Source: Pseudoglutamicibacter cumminsii
GTDB lineage: Bacteria; Actinomycetota; Actinomycetes; Actinomycetales; Micrococcaceae
DNA length: 64,000 bases
Assembly: GCF_016907775.1 (NCBI RefSeq)
Contig: NZ_JAFBCO010000001.1
Span: 2,195,254-2,259,253 of the forward strand
Direction: 5' to 3'
Positions 27,151-39,631 of the stretch are shown here, piece by piece; position 1 is the first letter of the stretch, and each line of letters starts with the position of its first letter. Below the pieces are notes generated by a model that saw nothing but the letters and a program-made list of their open reading frames with translations, was not told where the DNA came from and made no database searches. The translations under genes and the position numbers were made by a program.

Positions 27151-28041
27151 TTAGCCGCCGAGGGAATCGGCGCCTGCGACGATCTCCGTGAGCTCCTGCG
27201 TAATTTCTGCCTGGCGGGCGTTGTTACGCAGTCGCGTGTACTTCTCAATCAGTTCTTCTGCGTTGTCGCCTGCGTTCTTCATTGCACGCTGGCGAGCTGC
27301 AAGCTCGGACGCTGCAGCCTGCAACATGGCTGCGAAGATTCGAGAGTCGAGGTAGCGCGGGAGCAGTGCATCGAGCACCTGCTCTGGTTCCGGCTCGTAG
27401 TCGTAGAGCGGAAGCAGTTCGGACTCGTCCTGAACTTCTTCTTCGACAACTTCGAGTGGAAGCAAACGGGTCACGTTTGGTTCCTGCGTCACCATCGACT
27501 TGAACTGGGTGTACACGAGGTGGATCTCGTCTACCCCACCGTTTTCGTATTCACGCTCGAAGGCCTCGAGCACGGCGGCGCCAATTTCCTGAGCAGTATC
27601 GAATACGGGTGCGTCAGTGTTACCTGTCCACACACGCTTGTACTCGCGTCCGCGGAAGTCGTAGTACTGCTGGGCCTTGCGACCCACCAGGTACGTGTCC
27701 ACTTCCTTGCCTTCTTCCTTGAGAGCCGTGATGAGCTCTTCCGCCTCCTTCATGATGGTTGCGGAGTAGGAACCAGCGAGACCGCGGTCGGAGGTGAAAA
27801 CCACTACTGCAGAACGCTTAGCGGTTGCCTTCTCACGGGTCAGGACGTGGTCGATTTCGGACTGCGAGGATACGGCAGATACAGCGCGAGTGATCGCGTT
27901 GGCATAAGGCAGGGCTGCGGTAACGGCGTTACGCGCCTTGGTAATGCGCGAGGTCGCGATCAGCTCCATCGCCTTGAAGATCTTCTTCATCGAAGATGTC
28001 GATGCGATCTTCTGGCGGTAAACCCGGATTTGGGCTCCCAT
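27151..28041 (-). CDS. atpG: F1Fo ATP synthase subunit gamma
   Basis: A 296-residue rotor shaft subunit. The N-terminal helix [20 protein letters not shown] and C-terminal helix [22 protein letters not shown] form the coiled coil inside F1; the [11 protein letters not shown] motif is conserved. AAAGGA upstream of the ATG is a good ribosome binding site. An actinobacterial acidic insertion ([21 protein letters not shown]) is present near residue 200. Confidence 0.96.
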   Translation of the reverse strand: MGAQIRVYRQKIASTSSMKKIFKAMELIATSRITKARNAVTAALPYANAITRAVSAVSSQSEIDHVLTREKATAKRSAVVVFTSDRGLAGSYSATIMKEAEELITALKEEGKEVDTYLVGRKAQQYYDFRGREYKRVWTGNTDAPVFDTAQEIGAAVLEAFEREYENGGVDEIHLVYTQFKSMVTQEPNVTRLLPLEVVEEEVQDESELLPLYDYEPEPEQVLDALLPRYLDSRIFAAMLQAAASELAARQRAMKNAGDNAEELIEKYTRLRNNARQAEITQELTEIVAGADSLGG

Positions 28042-28125
28042 GGATGTCCTTTCATGCCCCGCTGGTGGCGGGCGGCGAACCTTCGATGTCTCGGTGGTCC
28101 GCCGCCACCTTCAGCGGATGTGCGA

Positions 28126-29763
28126 TCAGCGCTTCTGCTTGACGATCTGCTCCTGGTTGACGTCCTCGGCCGCGAGAGCATCGTGCTCTTCGTGCCCGGC
28201 AGTCACCAGGGTGTCGTGGCCTTCACCGAAGAAGCCACGCTTGAACTCACCGATAGCAGATTCGAGCTCTGCAACGGTCGAGTCCTCGAGCTTGCCAGTC
28301 TCAGCGATCGTGGTCAGGATCGAGGTGCGGTGGCGCAGGCTCTCCAGGAACTCAGACTCGAAGCGGTTGACGTCTTCGACTGGAACGTCGTCGAGGTAAC
28401 CGTTGGTACCAGCCCAGATGGAAGCAACCTGCTCTGGCACGGAGTACGGCTTGTACTGGCCCTGCTTGAGCAGCTCCATGAGGCGTGCACCACGGGTCAG
28501 CTGCTGGCGGGATGCGGCATCGAGGTCCGATGCGAACATCGCGAACGCCTGCATGTCGCGGTACTGAGCCAGGTCGAGCTTCAAGGTACCGGAAACCTTC
28601 TTCATTGCCTTCACCTGTGCGGCACCACCAACGCGGGAAACGGAAACACCCACGTCGACAGCTGGACGCTGGTTAGCGTTGAAGAGGTCGGACTGCAAGA
28701 AGATCTGACCGTCGGTAATCGAAATAACGTTCGTAGGAATGAACGCGGAAACGTCGTTTGCCTTGGTCTCAATGATTGGCAGACCGGTCATCGAGCCGGC
28801 ACCCATCTCGTCCGAGAGCTTCGCGCAGCGCTCGAGGAGGCGGGAGTGCAGGTAGAAGACGTCACCTGGGTATGCTTCACGGCCCGGTGGGCGGCGCAGC
28901 AAGAGGGAAACCGAGCGGTATGCCTCAGCCTGCTTCGACAGGTCGTCGAAGATGATGAGGACGTGCTTGCCGCCGTACATCCAGTGCTGACCGATTGCGG
29001 AGCCAGCGTATGGTGCGAGGTACTTGAAGCCTGCGGCGTCGGATGCTGGCGAAGCAACGATGGTGGTGTATTCCATCGCGCCGTGCTCTTCCAAGGTCGA
29101 CTTCACTGCTGCAATCGTGGATGCCTTCTGGCCGACTGCGACGTAGATGCAGCGAACCTGCTTGGTGACGTCACCCGAAGCCCAGTTTTCCTTCTGGTTC
29201 AGGATGGTGTCGATCGCGATAGCGGTCTTACCGGTCTGGCGGTCACCAATGATCAGCTGACGCTGGCCACGGCCGACAGGGATCATTGCGTCGATCGCCT
29301 TGAGGCCGGTCTGCAGCGGCTCGTTAACCGACTGACGCTGGGTCACAGTTGGGGCCTGCAACTCGAGTGCGCGGCGGCCTTCAGCCTTGATCTCGCCCTG
29401 ATCGTCAATTGGCTGACCCAGCGGGTCAACTACGCGGCCGAGGAATTCGTCACCGACTGGTACGGAGAGAATCTCTCCGGTGCGGTGAACCTCCTGGCCC
29501 TCTTCAATACCTTCAAAGTCACCCAGGACAACAACACCGATTTCGCGGCGGTCCAGGTTCTGGGCCAGGCCCAGGGTTCCGTCTTCAAAACGAACCAGTT
29601 CGTTCGCCATCACGGAGGGAAGACCCTCTACGTGGGCAATGCCGTCAGCTGCCGAGACAACGTGTCCGACCTCTACACGCTCTGCGGAATCCGGGGTGTA
29701 GGACTCTGCGAAGGTGTTGAGTGCGTTACGGACTTCCTCGGCATTGATGGTCAGCTCGGCCAT
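28126..29763 (-). CDS. atpA: F1Fo ATP synthase subunit alpha
   Basis: A 545-residue non-catalytic F1 subunit. P-loop [25 protein letters not shown], the [12 protein letters not shown] signature and the C-terminal helical domain are all present. The C-terminal tail (about 30 residues after FKRGFFGEG) is longer than in enterobacteria, as in mycobacteria where it limits ATP hydrolysis; that function is inferred. AGGGAG lies before the ATG. Confidence 0.97.
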   Translation of the reverse strand: MAELTINAEEVRNALNTFAESYTPDSAERVEVGHVVSAADGIAHVEGLPSVMANELVRFEDGTLGLAQNLDRREIGVVVLGDFEGIEEGQEVHRTGEILSVPVGDEFLGRVVDPLGQPIDDQGEIKAEGRRALELQAPTVTQRQSVNEPLQTGLKAIDAMIPVGRGQRQLIIGDRQTGKTAIAIDTILNQKENWASGDVTKQVRCIYVAVGQKASTIAAVKSTLEEHGAMEYTTIVASPASDAAGFKYLAPYAGSAIGQHWMYGGKHVLIIFDDLSKQAEAYRSVSLLLRRPPGREAYPGDVFYLHSRLLERCAKLSDEMGAGSMTGLPIIETKANDVSAFIPTNVISITDGQIFLQSDLFNANQRPAVDVGVSVSRVGGAAQVKAMKKVSGTLKLDLAQYRDMQAFAMFASDLDAASRQQLTRGARLMELLKQGQYKPYSVPEQVASIWAGTNGYLDDVPVEDVNRFESEFLESLRHRTSILTTIAETGKLEDSTVAELESAIGEFKRGFFGEGHDTLVTAGHEEHDALAAEDVNQEQIVKQKR

Positions 29764-29791
29764 CTGCCTCTCCCTGCTCTCTAGATTGGTG

Positions 29792-29822
29792 GTCCCTACC
29801 GGTTTCCTGCCGGTCGAAGGGA
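29792..29822. other. hairpin in the atpH-atpA intergenic region
   Basis: GTCCCT and ACCGG on the left pair with CCGGT and AGGGAC on the right around a 7-base loop, with a short bulge. It lies between the atpH stop and the atpA ribosome binding site. It could stabilise or tune the downstream message; it is not a classic terminator. Confidence 0.5.
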
Positions 29823-29854
29823 CGTCATGCTTTTAAAACTACTCGGTTGCGAAC

Positions 29855-30666
29855 TTAGCTTGCGAGCTTGCGGCGTAAATCTGCCAGGCGGCTAGCAGCG
29901 GTTGCGTCAACCACTTCATCGCCTACGACAATGCGAACGCCACCTACAACGGCTGGGTCGATCACTTCGTTGAGGCGAAGTTCGCGACCGTACATTGAGT
30001 TCAGCCCTGCCTGTAGTCGTTCGCGCTGCGAATCGGTCAGCGGACGGGTCACACTCACCGTAGCGATGAAACGCTGCTGCCGGTGTGCCGCGATTTCGGC
30101 GAAGCGCTCTACCAATGCGGTAGGTCGCAAACCGCGAGGGTGAGATACCGCCTGCGCCAACAGTGTGCGGGTCACATCAGATGCCTGTGGAACAAGCTTC
30201 TGTGCGAGCTCAACCTTCGCGTCGACTGGTGCCTGCGGATCAGTGAGAGCCCACTGGAGCTCGTGATCGGAAGCGACCAGATCAACGAAACCGAGCAGCT
30301 CGGTCTGGAGTTTGTCCAGTCCAGCGGCGCCGTCTGCCTTTTCGGCAACGGTCGTCGCGGTGATGGCGGCGACGAGTTCGAGGGTGTCGCCTAGGTCCCG
30401 CTCGGTGGAGAAGCGCGAGCGCGCCAGCCCCTCGAGGACCTCACGAGCCTTATCACCGATACGCTCTCCGAAGAGGGTACGCACCAGGCCAGCTCGGGCT
30501 TCCGGTTCCCGCGATGGGTCCGTCAGCGCACGGCGCAAAGCTGCATTCTCGTCGATGACGTTCAGGGCGCCGAAAAGATCGGTCGCCCAGGAAAGCTCGG
30601 CGGTAGCGGCCGAAGACTCGAGTGCTGCCAGCGCGTTTGCCAGCGCCTCGTTCGTCGCAGTTGCCA

Positions 30667-30667
<1 letters not shown>
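29855..30667 (-). CDS. atpH: F1Fo ATP synthase subunit delta
   Basis: A 270-residue peripheral stalk subunit, longer than the about 180 residues of proteobacteria. The N-terminal helical bundle (ALANALAALESSAATAELSW) is followed by an actinobacterial insertion, and the C-terminal segment VTRPLTDSQRERLQAGLNSMYGRE is the OSCP signature. It shares one base with the atpF stop, so it is translationally coupled. Confidence 0.95.
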
Positions 30668-31215
<548 letters not shown>

Positions 31216-31293
31216 TCACCCGTCTTTCTTGCGTAATGGTGCATCAGCGTGGTTTTCCCTTGTGCCTTGATAGCCCAAGGAGAAGTCACGCGA

Positions 31294-31506
31294 TTACTTC
31301 CAGACGAACGCGAAGACGAGACCCAGAATTGCAAGTGCCTCGGTAAATGCCAGGCCCATGAAGGCGAGTGGCTGCAGCTTGTTCTGGAGTTCCGGCTGGC
31401 GTGCGACACCCTGGATGAAGGCAGCGAACACGAGGCCCACGCCAATACCACCACCGATGGCGGAGAGACCGTAGCCGATGGCGTTGAGGTTTCCGGAGAT
31501 CTGCAT
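31294..31506 (-). CDS. atpE: F1Fo ATP synthase subunit c
   Basis: A 70-residue hairpin of two membrane helices that forms the proton-driven ring. The first helix has the Gly-rich [18 protein letters not shown]; the essential carboxylate is the Glu in [15 protein letters not shown] of the second helix. A GAAAGGA site precedes the ATG. Confidence 0.97.
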   Translation of the reverse strand: MQISGNLNAIGYGLSAIGGGIGVGLVFAAFIQGVARQPELQNKLQPLAFMGLAFTEALAILGLVFAFVWK

Positions 31507-31577
31507 GATTTTCCTTTCACGGTGTCCGCGGTTTGTGAACTGGTTTTAGGGATCCGCGGACAAGGGCGGATGGTCTT

Positions 31578-31600
31578 CCTTATAACTTTTCGCTATAAGG
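31578..31600. other. AT-rich hairpin between atpB and atpE
   Basis: CCTTATA (31578-31584) pairs with TATAAGG (31594-31600) across a 9-base loop, in the 111-base gap before atpE. It could be an RNA processing or stability element; no function is shown. Confidence 0.45.
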
Positions 31601-31617
31601 CAGTTTGTTGGTTGATG

Positions 31618-32427
31618 CTAGTGGGCTTCCGCGATCGAGCTCTGGATATACACCGCGGTCAGCAGGGCAAAGACGTATGCCTGCAGAACCATGATGAAGA
31701 TCTCGAAGAGGAACATACCTACTGCACCGATGAAGACGAGCACACCGAGTGGATATCCGTACCACTCACCCATCTTCAGGAACATGAAGTTCATCGCTGA
31801 GCCAGCAAGCGCAACGATCATGTGACCCGAAAGCATGGTCGCGAACAGACGCAGCGAGTGCGTCATTGGACGAACCAAGAACGTCGAAACGATCTCGATC
31901 GGGATCACAAGGAAATAGAAAGGCCACGGCACACCCGATGGCATGAGTGCGACCTTGAAGTAGCCAATCCCGTGGGTCTTGAAGCCCAGGTAAATCCAGT
32001 AGAGGTACACGATGCCGGCTAGCGCGTACGCTGTGCCGACGTGTGACGTGGTGGGCAGTTGGATGAAGGGCACAGCGCCCATCAGGTTGCTGACAAGGAC
32101 AAACGCAAACAACGCCACGAGGAGTGGTGTGTACTTGCGGAATTCCTTTTCGCCGAGCATGTCACGGCCCACTGAGTTCCGGACGAAGGAGTAGAAGCCT
32201 TCACCGAAGAACTGGAAGCGGCCTGGAATCATCTGCCGCTTGCGTGCTGCAGCGACAAAGAACCACGAGAGGAGCAAAACAGTTAGCAGAACAACAAGCA
32301 TCTGCTTACCAAAACCGGTGCCGTATTCGGCGCCCCACGGGATAATCTCCGGAAGGTGGAGGTCATCGATGGTTGGTGGGGTGAAACCGTCGGAACCGGC
32401 GGCTGTGGAAAGCGCAAGCGCGATCAA
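31618..32427 (-). CDS. atpB: F1Fo ATP synthase subunit a
   Basis: A 269-residue membrane subunit forming the proton half-channels. Conserved pieces are FVLVSNLMGAVPF, the essential Arg region LVRPMTHSLRLFATMLSGHM, and the C-terminal helix FMVLQAYVFALLTAVYIQSS-like stretch. The start is TTG at 32427, supported by GAGAGGAA about seven bases upstream and the absence of an upstream ATG. First of the eight structural genes. Confidence 0.95.
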   Translation of the reverse strand: MIALALSTAAGSDGFTPPTIDDLHLPEIIPWGAEYGTGFGKQMLVVLLTVLLLSWFFVAAARKRQMIPGRFQFFGEGFYSFVRNSVGRDMLGEKEFRKYTPLLVALFAFVLVSNLMGAVPFIQLPTTSHVGTAYALAGIVYLYWIYLGFKTHGIGYFKVALMPSGVPWPFYFLVIPIEIVSTFLVRPMTHSLRLFATMLSGHMIVALAGSAMNFMFLKMGEWYGYPLGVLVFIGAVGMFLFEIFIMVLQAYVFALLTAVYIQSSIAEAH

Positions 32428-32521
32428 CGCGTTTCCTCTCTAGAAGCTGTACGGCTGTCTCCGCACGAAACTCATCAGTGATGATCATCGTGATGCGCGG
32501 AGACTCGTGCTGGGGTTTGGT

Positions 32522-32776
32522 CTATTTCAGGCGTCCGGCTTCCCGGCGACGGTCCACGTGGTGACGCCATGCGATATAGAGCCCGGCCACGGCACCGAAC
32601 CCGGCTCCTGCGAACAGTAGCCACGATCGGTCCAGGGCCATACCCGCGAACCATCCTATCAAACCAAAGGCGATGATCCCGCCCAAGAGGTAGGTGATGT
32701 ATTCGCGTACTGGATGTTCCGCGGCATCTTGCGGCCCGTAGCCGCGTTGTGTCGAATTGAGTTTCTTTTTTGCCAT
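32522..32776 (-). CDS. AtpZ-like small membrane protein of the ATP synthase operon
   Basis: An 84-residue protein with two membrane helices (YLLGGIIAFGLIGWFAGMAL and LLFAGAGFGAVAGLYIAW) and basic ends. Small two-helix proteins of the AtpZ/AtpI type lie at the head of ATP synthase operons and help assemble the c-ring or carry Mg/Ca. ATG at 32776 follows GAGTGGA; a GTG at 32785 is possible. The atpI stop is 12 bases upstream. Confidence 0.75.
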   Translation of the reverse strand: MAKKKLNSTQRGYGPQDAAEHPVREYITYLLGGIIAFGLIGWFAGMALDRSWLLFAGAGFGAVAGLYIAWRHHVDRRREAGRLK

Positions 32777-32788
32777 GTTTTCCACTCG

Positions 32789-33223
32789 CTAGTTGTAGAC
32801 CCTTTGGCGGACTTTCATAAGCGTGACCATCTCTGCGGCCTGCCACGCGACGAACGCCCCTATAGCGCCTGCGACGGCCCATCCGCGTGAGAACCAGCTT
32901 TCATCCGGTTGGATGAGCAACAGGAACCCGAATGCGATGACTTTGACGACGTACGTGATCATGAAGGCTGCAAGAACGGCGTCTGGTTTGGTTTTGCTGA
33001 CAACGTGCGCCACTAGCAGTGAGATCGCGAAAAACACCATGACGACGACTGCCGCAGCGAACGCTGAAAAGGCACCCGGAAGGCCAGCGAAGATGGCGCC
33101 GAGAATCACGATGAGGACTGCTACCCCTCCCCCGGCGGCCGCGGAATAACCCAGGACTTTGAGCCATGGGAACGAGGTCGAGTCCGAAGCTTCGGTAATG
33201 AGGTTCGGCTGAGGCTTCGTCAT
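32789..33223 (-). CDS. atpI: ATP synthase protein I-like membrane protein
   Basis: A 144-residue protein with four membrane helices (residues about 20-45, 50-75, 85-110 and 115-135), matching the size, layout and position of actinobacterial AtpI. Its ATG directly follows the wecA TAA (TAAATG), so translation is coupled to wecA. Assignment rests on topology and context more than on sequence motifs. Confidence 0.75.
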   Translation of the reverse strand: MTKPQPNLITEASDSTSFPWLKVLGYSAAAGGGVAVLIVILGAIFAGLPGAFSAFAAAVVVMVFFAISLLVAHVVSKTKPDAVLAAFMITYVVKVIAFGFLLLIQPDESWFSRGWAVAGAIGAFVAWQAAEMVTLMKVRQRVYN

Positions 33224-34372
33224 TTAGACGCGTCCCTTCCGTCGAATATGTAGCTTCTTGTGTTCGGCTTCGGTCCGATGTGCGAGGCGGCGTCTAATCC
33301 ACGGATGGACCGTCAAAATTCCTGCTCCAAGCAACAAAACAGCCCATATCGGCAAAATAATGCCAGCAGGAAGACGGTTGATCAGGATCGCCCCGAATGC
33401 GACGATCGCGCTCCACAAATACAAAAGCAAGACTGCGCCGCGGTGCGTGTAGCCGCCGTCGATGAGACGGTGATGCAGGTGCCCGCGGTCGGCTGTAAAC
33501 GGTGAACGGCCTCGTGCAGCACGCCGCAAAACTGAGAGGAACAAGTCAACCAGCGGCAACGCGATCACCGCGATCGGCAACACAATCGGCATGTAGGCCG
33601 GGATGTTGCGGAACCGTTCACCGTCGAGGGCGCGCAGGTCGGCGGTGACCACGATGGTCGCGACCGACATGACAAGGCCGATCATCATCGCGCCCGATTC
33701 TCCCATGAAGATCTTGGCGGGGTTGAAGTTATGGATCAAGAACCCTAGCGATGATCCGAGCAGGATCGCCATCAAGAGGGCACCAAGGTTCGCATGGTCA
33801 TACTGGTTGACCTGCCGGGCAAGCGTGTAGCAATACACGAAGAAAGCAGACGCGCCGATCGCCGCGGTTCCGGCGGCAAGACCGTCGAGGCCGTCAACAA
33901 AGTTGATGGCGTTCATCGTCATGATCATCAAGAACATTGCGGCACCGATCTGCCACACGACCGAGTCGATCTGAACCCACCCGACAGGCAGGACCTCAAG
34001 CCGAACACCGGAAACCGCCATGATGAGCGAGGCCGCGAGCTGACCGATCAGCTTGTAGTACCAGCGCAGTTCATAGAGGTCGTCGGCAACACCCACGATC
34101 AAGATCACGATGAAGGCTAAGGCCAACCCGGCGACCACATCGGGCCGGATGAAGACGCCAGTCAGAAACGGTGCCTGAGTCGAAGCTGCCAGCGCAACGA
34201 GGAACGCGAGGATCATCGAAACACCACCGAGTTTAGGGATTTTCTCGGAATGGACGTCGCGGGCACGCACCGGGATATCCGCCATGGTGCGTTTACCTAT
34301 CGCGCGTAAGACTGGTGTGAGCGTCGCGGATGTCACGAACGCTAGCGCGGCGAGCAGAAGGTAGACCCTCAT
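33224..34372 (-). CDS. wecA: WecA/TagO-type undecaprenyl-phosphate sugar-phosphate transferase
   Basis: A 382-residue polytopic membrane enzyme that starts wall polymer synthesis by joining GlcNAc-1-phosphate (or a related sugar) to undecaprenyl phosphate; in mycobacteria the homologue starts arabinogalactan linkage. Motifs: KLGGVSM, VADDLYELRW with the catalytic Asp pair, NAINFVDGLDGLAAGT, and FMGESGAM, plus the RGHLHHRLI loop near the C-terminus. The ATG overlaps the tsaC stop by four bases. The location ahead of atp genes is standard in actinobacteria. Confidence 0.93.
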   Translation of the reverse strand: MRVYLLLAALAFVTSATLTPVLRAIGKRTMADIPVRARDVHSEKIPKLGGVSMILAFLVALAASTQAPFLTGVFIRPDVVAGLALAFIVILIVGVADDLYELRWYYKLIGQLAASLIMAVSGVRLEVLPVGWVQIDSVVWQIGAAMFLMIMTMNAINFVDGLDGLAAGTAAIGASAFFVYCYTLARQVNQYDHANLGALLMAILLGSSLGFLIHNFNPAKIFMGESGAMMIGLVMSVATIVVTADLRALDGERFRNIPAYMPIVLPIAVIALPLVDLFLSVLRRAARGRSPFTADRGHLHHRLIDGGYTHRGAVLLLYLWSAIVAFGAILINRLPAGIILPIWAVLLLGAGILTVHPWIRRRLAHRTEAEHKKLHIRRKGRV

Positions 34373-35148
34373 TGTTCGAGCGTCTCCCCTGGATCTTGTG
34401 TGTCCTGCTGGGTTTGCGGAGCAGGGTTGGTTGCCGGAGCAGCGTTGCCCTCGATGTCGAGGATGGTCTGGTCGGCTTCTCGTAGCTTCTCGACGCTGAT
34501 GGCGCCGGCACGGACGACGCGCGGCGGCGTCACGGTGTAGTCAACAATGGTCGACGGCGGCGCCGGGTCTCTAGGTTCAGTCTCGCTAGGTGCCTGCTCG
34601 GTAGGTGCCTGCTCGCTTTCGGAACGCGCAACACCTTCGAGATACACGGCCACCGAGTCGCCCAGCATGTCCTGGGCTTGGTGCGCGCTCATCGCGGCGG
34701 GCATTCCCGAGCGGTTGGCGCTCGAAACAGCGAGCGGGCCCGTCTGTGACAAAAGTTCAAGGGCATCTGGATGGTCCGGCATGCGCAACGCGACGGTTCC
34801 CCGGGTTTCACCTAGGTCCCACGTCAGCGAGGGTTGCGCCATCAAAATCAAAGTCAACGCTCCGGGCCAGAACTTCTCCGCGAGGGCCACGGCGCCTTCG
34901 GGGACGTCCGTCGCGAGCCCCTGGAGTGTTTCTGGACGCGGGATGAGAACAGGCGGCGGCATGTGCCGGCCTCGGCCTTTTGCTGCCAGAAGGGTCGCGA
35001 CCGCCTGCGGGCTGAACGCGTCTGCCGCGACACCGTAGACCGTGTCAGTGGGCATGACGACCAGACCCCTAGCACCGAGCGTTTCGGTTGCTCGCGCGAT
35101 ACCGTCGGCGCGCTCTTGAGGGTCAGTCAGATCGTATGTAGTGCTCAC
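34369..35148 (-). CDS. L-threonylcarbamoyladenylate synthase (Sua5/YrdC family)
   Basis: A 259-residue enzyme that makes threonylcarbamoyl-AMP for the t6A37 modification of ANN-decoding tRNAs. YrdC motifs: LGARGLVVMPTDTVYGV with the KxR-like lysine region KGRGRHMPPPVL, FWPGALTLIL, and SSANRSGMPA. A linker rich in Glu, Gln and Pro (about 25 residues, with two near-identical EQAP units) is inserted before STIVDYT. GTG start at 35148 with AGGA upstream. Overlaps wecA by four bases. Confidence 0.92.
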   Translation of the reverse strand: MSTTYDLTDPQERADGIARATETLGARGLVVMPTDTVYGVAADAFSPQAVATLLAAKGRGRHMPPPVLIPRPETLQGLATDVPEGAVALAEKFWPGALTLILMAQPSLTWDLGETRGTVALRMPDHPDALELLSQTGPLAVSSANRSGMPAAMSAHQAQDMLGDSVAVYLEGVARSESEQAPTEQAPSETEPRDPAPPSTIVDYTVTPPRVVRAGAISVEKLREADQTILDIEGNAAPATNPAPQTQQDTQDPGETLEQ

Positions 35149-35182
35149 GCTTCCTATTCTTTCATTCCCGCGGCTGATTCGT

Positions 35183-36163
35183 TCAGATGATGGCTTCAGC
35201 TTCGGTGCGCCACATGATGGTGATGCGGTCCCGGCCCGTGAGGTCAGCTAGCGTTTGCGTGCGGTTGAAGGCTCCGCTTGCGGCAGCGGCAGACCTCAGT
35301 TGGGCGCCTTGCTCTTCAGCGTGTTCCATGAGCACCACACCTCCACCGCGTACAGTGCGGGCCGCCAGCTGGAGCACTGCGAATGGGAGGCTCAATCCGT
35401 CTCCCCCTCCCCCATATAACGCGGTGTGGGGGTCGAAATGTTGTGTTTCGATGTCGCTGATCGGTGAAGCATCAGGAACATATGGCGGATTGACGCACAC
35501 CATATCCAGAGACGCCGGTTTGTTTTGGTAATGGGCGAATATGTCAGCTTCGATGAGATCAACACCCGTGCCCGTAAGGTTCCTGCGGGCGTAGGGCGCG
35601 GCTTCCGCGCTCGCTTCTACCGCTTCAATGCTGACGAGCGTTTCGGAACCCACTGACGAGGCGCTCACCACACCGGTTGCATTGACCGTATCGGCTGCGT
35701 GAGCAGCCAACGCCGCAGCGATCGCGCCCGATCCTGTGCACCAGTCGGCAATCCGAACCCGTTGCGAAGCGCACGTAGCGGCCACCGCCGGCAACAGCTT
35801 CAACGCGTGTTCGACCAACACTTCGGTCTCCGGGCGAGGAACGAAAACACCAGGGCCCACTTCTAGCTCGAGCCCATAAAAGCCTGCAGAACCCACAATG
35901 TGTTGGAGCGGCTCGCGGCTACAACGCCGCTCAACCAACTGCTCAAATCCTGCCGGTGTGGGTGCCCCGCGAAGCGAAGCGGCCATCAGCTCGCCGCGCG
36001 AAACACCCATCGCGTGCGCGGCAAGCCACTGCGCATCGACAGCTGGCGACGAGACCCCAGCCTCAGCGAGCCGGGCACTCGCCCACCCGAGCGCGGCCCC
36101 CAGATCCAAAGGCATGGCTCCCGCGTCGGGAGGAGTTGCCCCCGTATCGGAAGGAACAGGCAT
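35183..36163 (-). CDS. prmC: PrmC, release factor glutamine methyltransferase
   Basis: A 326-residue SAM-dependent methyltransferase that modifies the Gln of the GGQ motif in release factors. The catalytic signature VNPPYVPD is clear; an N-terminal helical domain (LAEAGVSSPAVDAQWLAAHAM) precedes the SAM motif ADWCTGSGAIAAAL. An extra Val/Ala/Ser-rich stretch (about 30 residues) lies after the SAM motif. It follows prfA by 20 bases, the substrate-enzyme pairing found widely. Confidence 0.94.
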   Translation of the reverse strand: MPVPSDTGATPPDAGAMPLDLGAALGWASARLAEAGVSSPAVDAQWLAAHAMGVSRGELMAASLRGAPTPAGFEQLVERRCSREPLQHIVGSAGFYGLELEVGPGVFVPRPETEVLVEHALKLLPAVAATCASQRVRIADWCTGSGAIAAALAAHAADTVNATGVVSASSVGSETLVSIEAVEASAEAAPYARRNLTGTGVDLIEADIFAHYQNKPASLDMVCVNPPYVPDASPISDIETQHFDPHTALYGGGGDGLSLPFAVLQLAARTVRGGGVVLMEHAEEQGAQLRSAAAASGAFNRTQTLADLTGRDRITIMWRTEAEAII

Positions 36164-36183
36164 ATCCGCAGGCTCCGGGCGTT

Positions 36184-37272
36184 TTATTTACCTTCGCCCA
36201 CGTGGGCTAGGCGTTCGGCTTCATCCATTTCGATGGAGGAATCGATGACGGCCTGCAGGTCACCATCGAGCACAGCGTCGAGGTTGTAGGCCTTGTATCC
36301 CGTGCGGTGATCCGCGATGCGGTTCTCCGGGAAGTTGTAGGTGCGGATGCGCTCGGAACGGTCCATCGTGCGGACCTGGGAACGGCGCTGATCGGCTTGT
36401 TCGGCTTCGATCTGCTCCTGCTGGTGCGCAAGCAGACGCGAACGCAGAACACGCATAGCGGCTGCGCGGTTCTGGATCTGCGATTTCTCGTTCTGCATCG
36501 CAACCACGATGCCGGTTGGCAAGTGGGTAATGCGCACGGCCGAGTCGGTCGTGTTGACGGACTGACCGCCCGGGCCAGAGGAACGGTAGACGTCGATCTT
36601 GAGATCGTTATCGTGAATCTCGATCTCTTCAGGTTCATCAACTTCCGGGAACACCAGAACGCCCGCCGCCGAGGTGTGAACACGGCCCTGAGATTCCGTC
36701 ACCGGAACACGCTGAACGCGGTGCACGCCACCTTCGAACTTGAGCGCGGCGTAGACGCCTTCGGCTGGCTCACTGCCGGTGCCCTTGATCGCAACCTGCG
36801 CGTCTTTATAGCCGCCCAGATCAGATTCGGTAGCTGAGAGCATTTCGGTCTTCCAGCCGCGGTTTTCCGCATAACGGATGTACATTCGCAGCAAGTCGCC
36901 AGCGAACAGAGCGGCTTCCTCGCCGCCTTCGCCGCCCTTGACTTCGAGGATCGCGTCGCGGCCATCGTTAGGGTCACGCGGGATCAACAAACGACGCAGT
37001 TTCTCTTCGAGCTCCGGGATCTGTGCCTCGAGCTCTTTCGCTTCCGCCGCGAACTCTTCGTCAAGTTCAGCCATCTCGGCAGCGGCCTCGTGGTCTTCGC
37101 GGGCCTGCTCAAGCTTGTTGTGCGTCTCGACGATGGGGCGCAGTTCAGCCGAACGGCGGCCTAGCTTACGCGCCATCCCCTGATCCGAGTACACGTCCGG
37201 GTCAGAAAGCCGCTTCTGCAACTGCTCATATTCGTCCAGGATCGCTTGGATCGGGTCGTTCGTTTCACTCAT
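36184..37272 (-). CDS. prfA: peptide chain release factor 1
   Basis: A 362-residue factor that reads UAA and UAG. The hydrolysis motif is in [16 protein letters not shown]; the codon-recognition domain precedes it ([20 protein letters not shown]). ATG at 37272 has TAGGAA five bases upstream and is preferred to the ATG at 37290. It is separated from rho by a strong terminator and heads prfA-prmC-tsaC-wecA. Confidence 0.96.
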   Translation of the reverse strand: MSETNDPIQAILDEYEQLQKRLSDPDVYSDQGMARKLGRRSAELRPIVETHNKLEQAREDHEAAAEMAELDEEFAAEAKELEAQIPELEEKLRRLLIPRDPNDGRDAILEVKGGEGGEEAALFAGDLLRMYIRYAENRGWKTEMLSATESDLGGYKDAQVAIKGTGSEPAEGVYAALKFEGGVHRVQRVPVTESQGRVHTSAAGVLVFPEVDEPEEIEIHDNDLKIDVYRSSGPGGQSVNTTDSAVRITHLPTGIVVAMQNEKSQIQNRAAAMRVLRSRLLAHQQEQIEAEQADQRRSQVRTMDRSERIRTYNFPENRIADHRTGYKAYNLDAVLDGDLQAVIDSSIEMDEAERLAHVGEGK

Positions 37273-37345
37273 CGTGTTTCCTACGTTCATTGGCTCGCGG
37301 TGGTCTGCTATAAAGCACCAGGTCTTAGTACACCAGGGTAGAACA

Positions 37346-37392
37346 AACGCTCCTTGTGGGAGGCACGTCGTGTGCCTCCCACCAGGAGCGTT
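37346..37392 (-). terminator. terminator of rho
   Basis: Stem 37346-37354 pairs 37384-37392 and 37356-37366 pairs 37372-37382, with a single T/C mismatch and a 5-base loop. It lies 9 bases beyond the rho stop and is followed on the minus strand by TTTGTTC. Confidence 0.88.
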
Positions 37393-37401
37393 GTTACGCG
37401 G

Positions 37402-39360
<1,959 letters not shown>

Positions 39361-39496
39361 GAAGGTTCCTTCCCCTCGTCACATGCACACTTCACGCAAA
39401 TCGCTTGTCGAAGCTGTGCTTATTGGGAAAATTTGGTCATACTGGACCCCAGAAATGAAGGTCACAGCAAAGGGAATCACACAAGACACATCACCG

Positions 39497-39521
39497 GTAG
39501 CTAAGCCTTACCCGTAGCTAC
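39497..39521. other. weak hairpin in the thrB-rho intergenic region
   Basis: GTAGCTA (39497-39503) pairs with TAGCTAC (39515-39521) across an 11-base loop in the 271-base region upstream of rho. It may be part of a rho leader or the end of the thr operon; too weak to call. Confidence 0.35.
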
Positions 39522-39631
39522 GCCGGGACGGAGGAGGATCCCCATCCACCCGATGAATGTTCCTTTCACACGTCAGCGCGCGCACGCTTATGACGCCGGA
39601 ACTTCGGTGGAACATGTATCTCATACGCTCA

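Noticed and set aside
27520..29784. Very long open frame antisense to atpG and atpA
   Set aside because: It lies opposite highly conserved ATP synthase genes, has no recognisable domains, and is explained by the high-GC codon pattern of the real genes.
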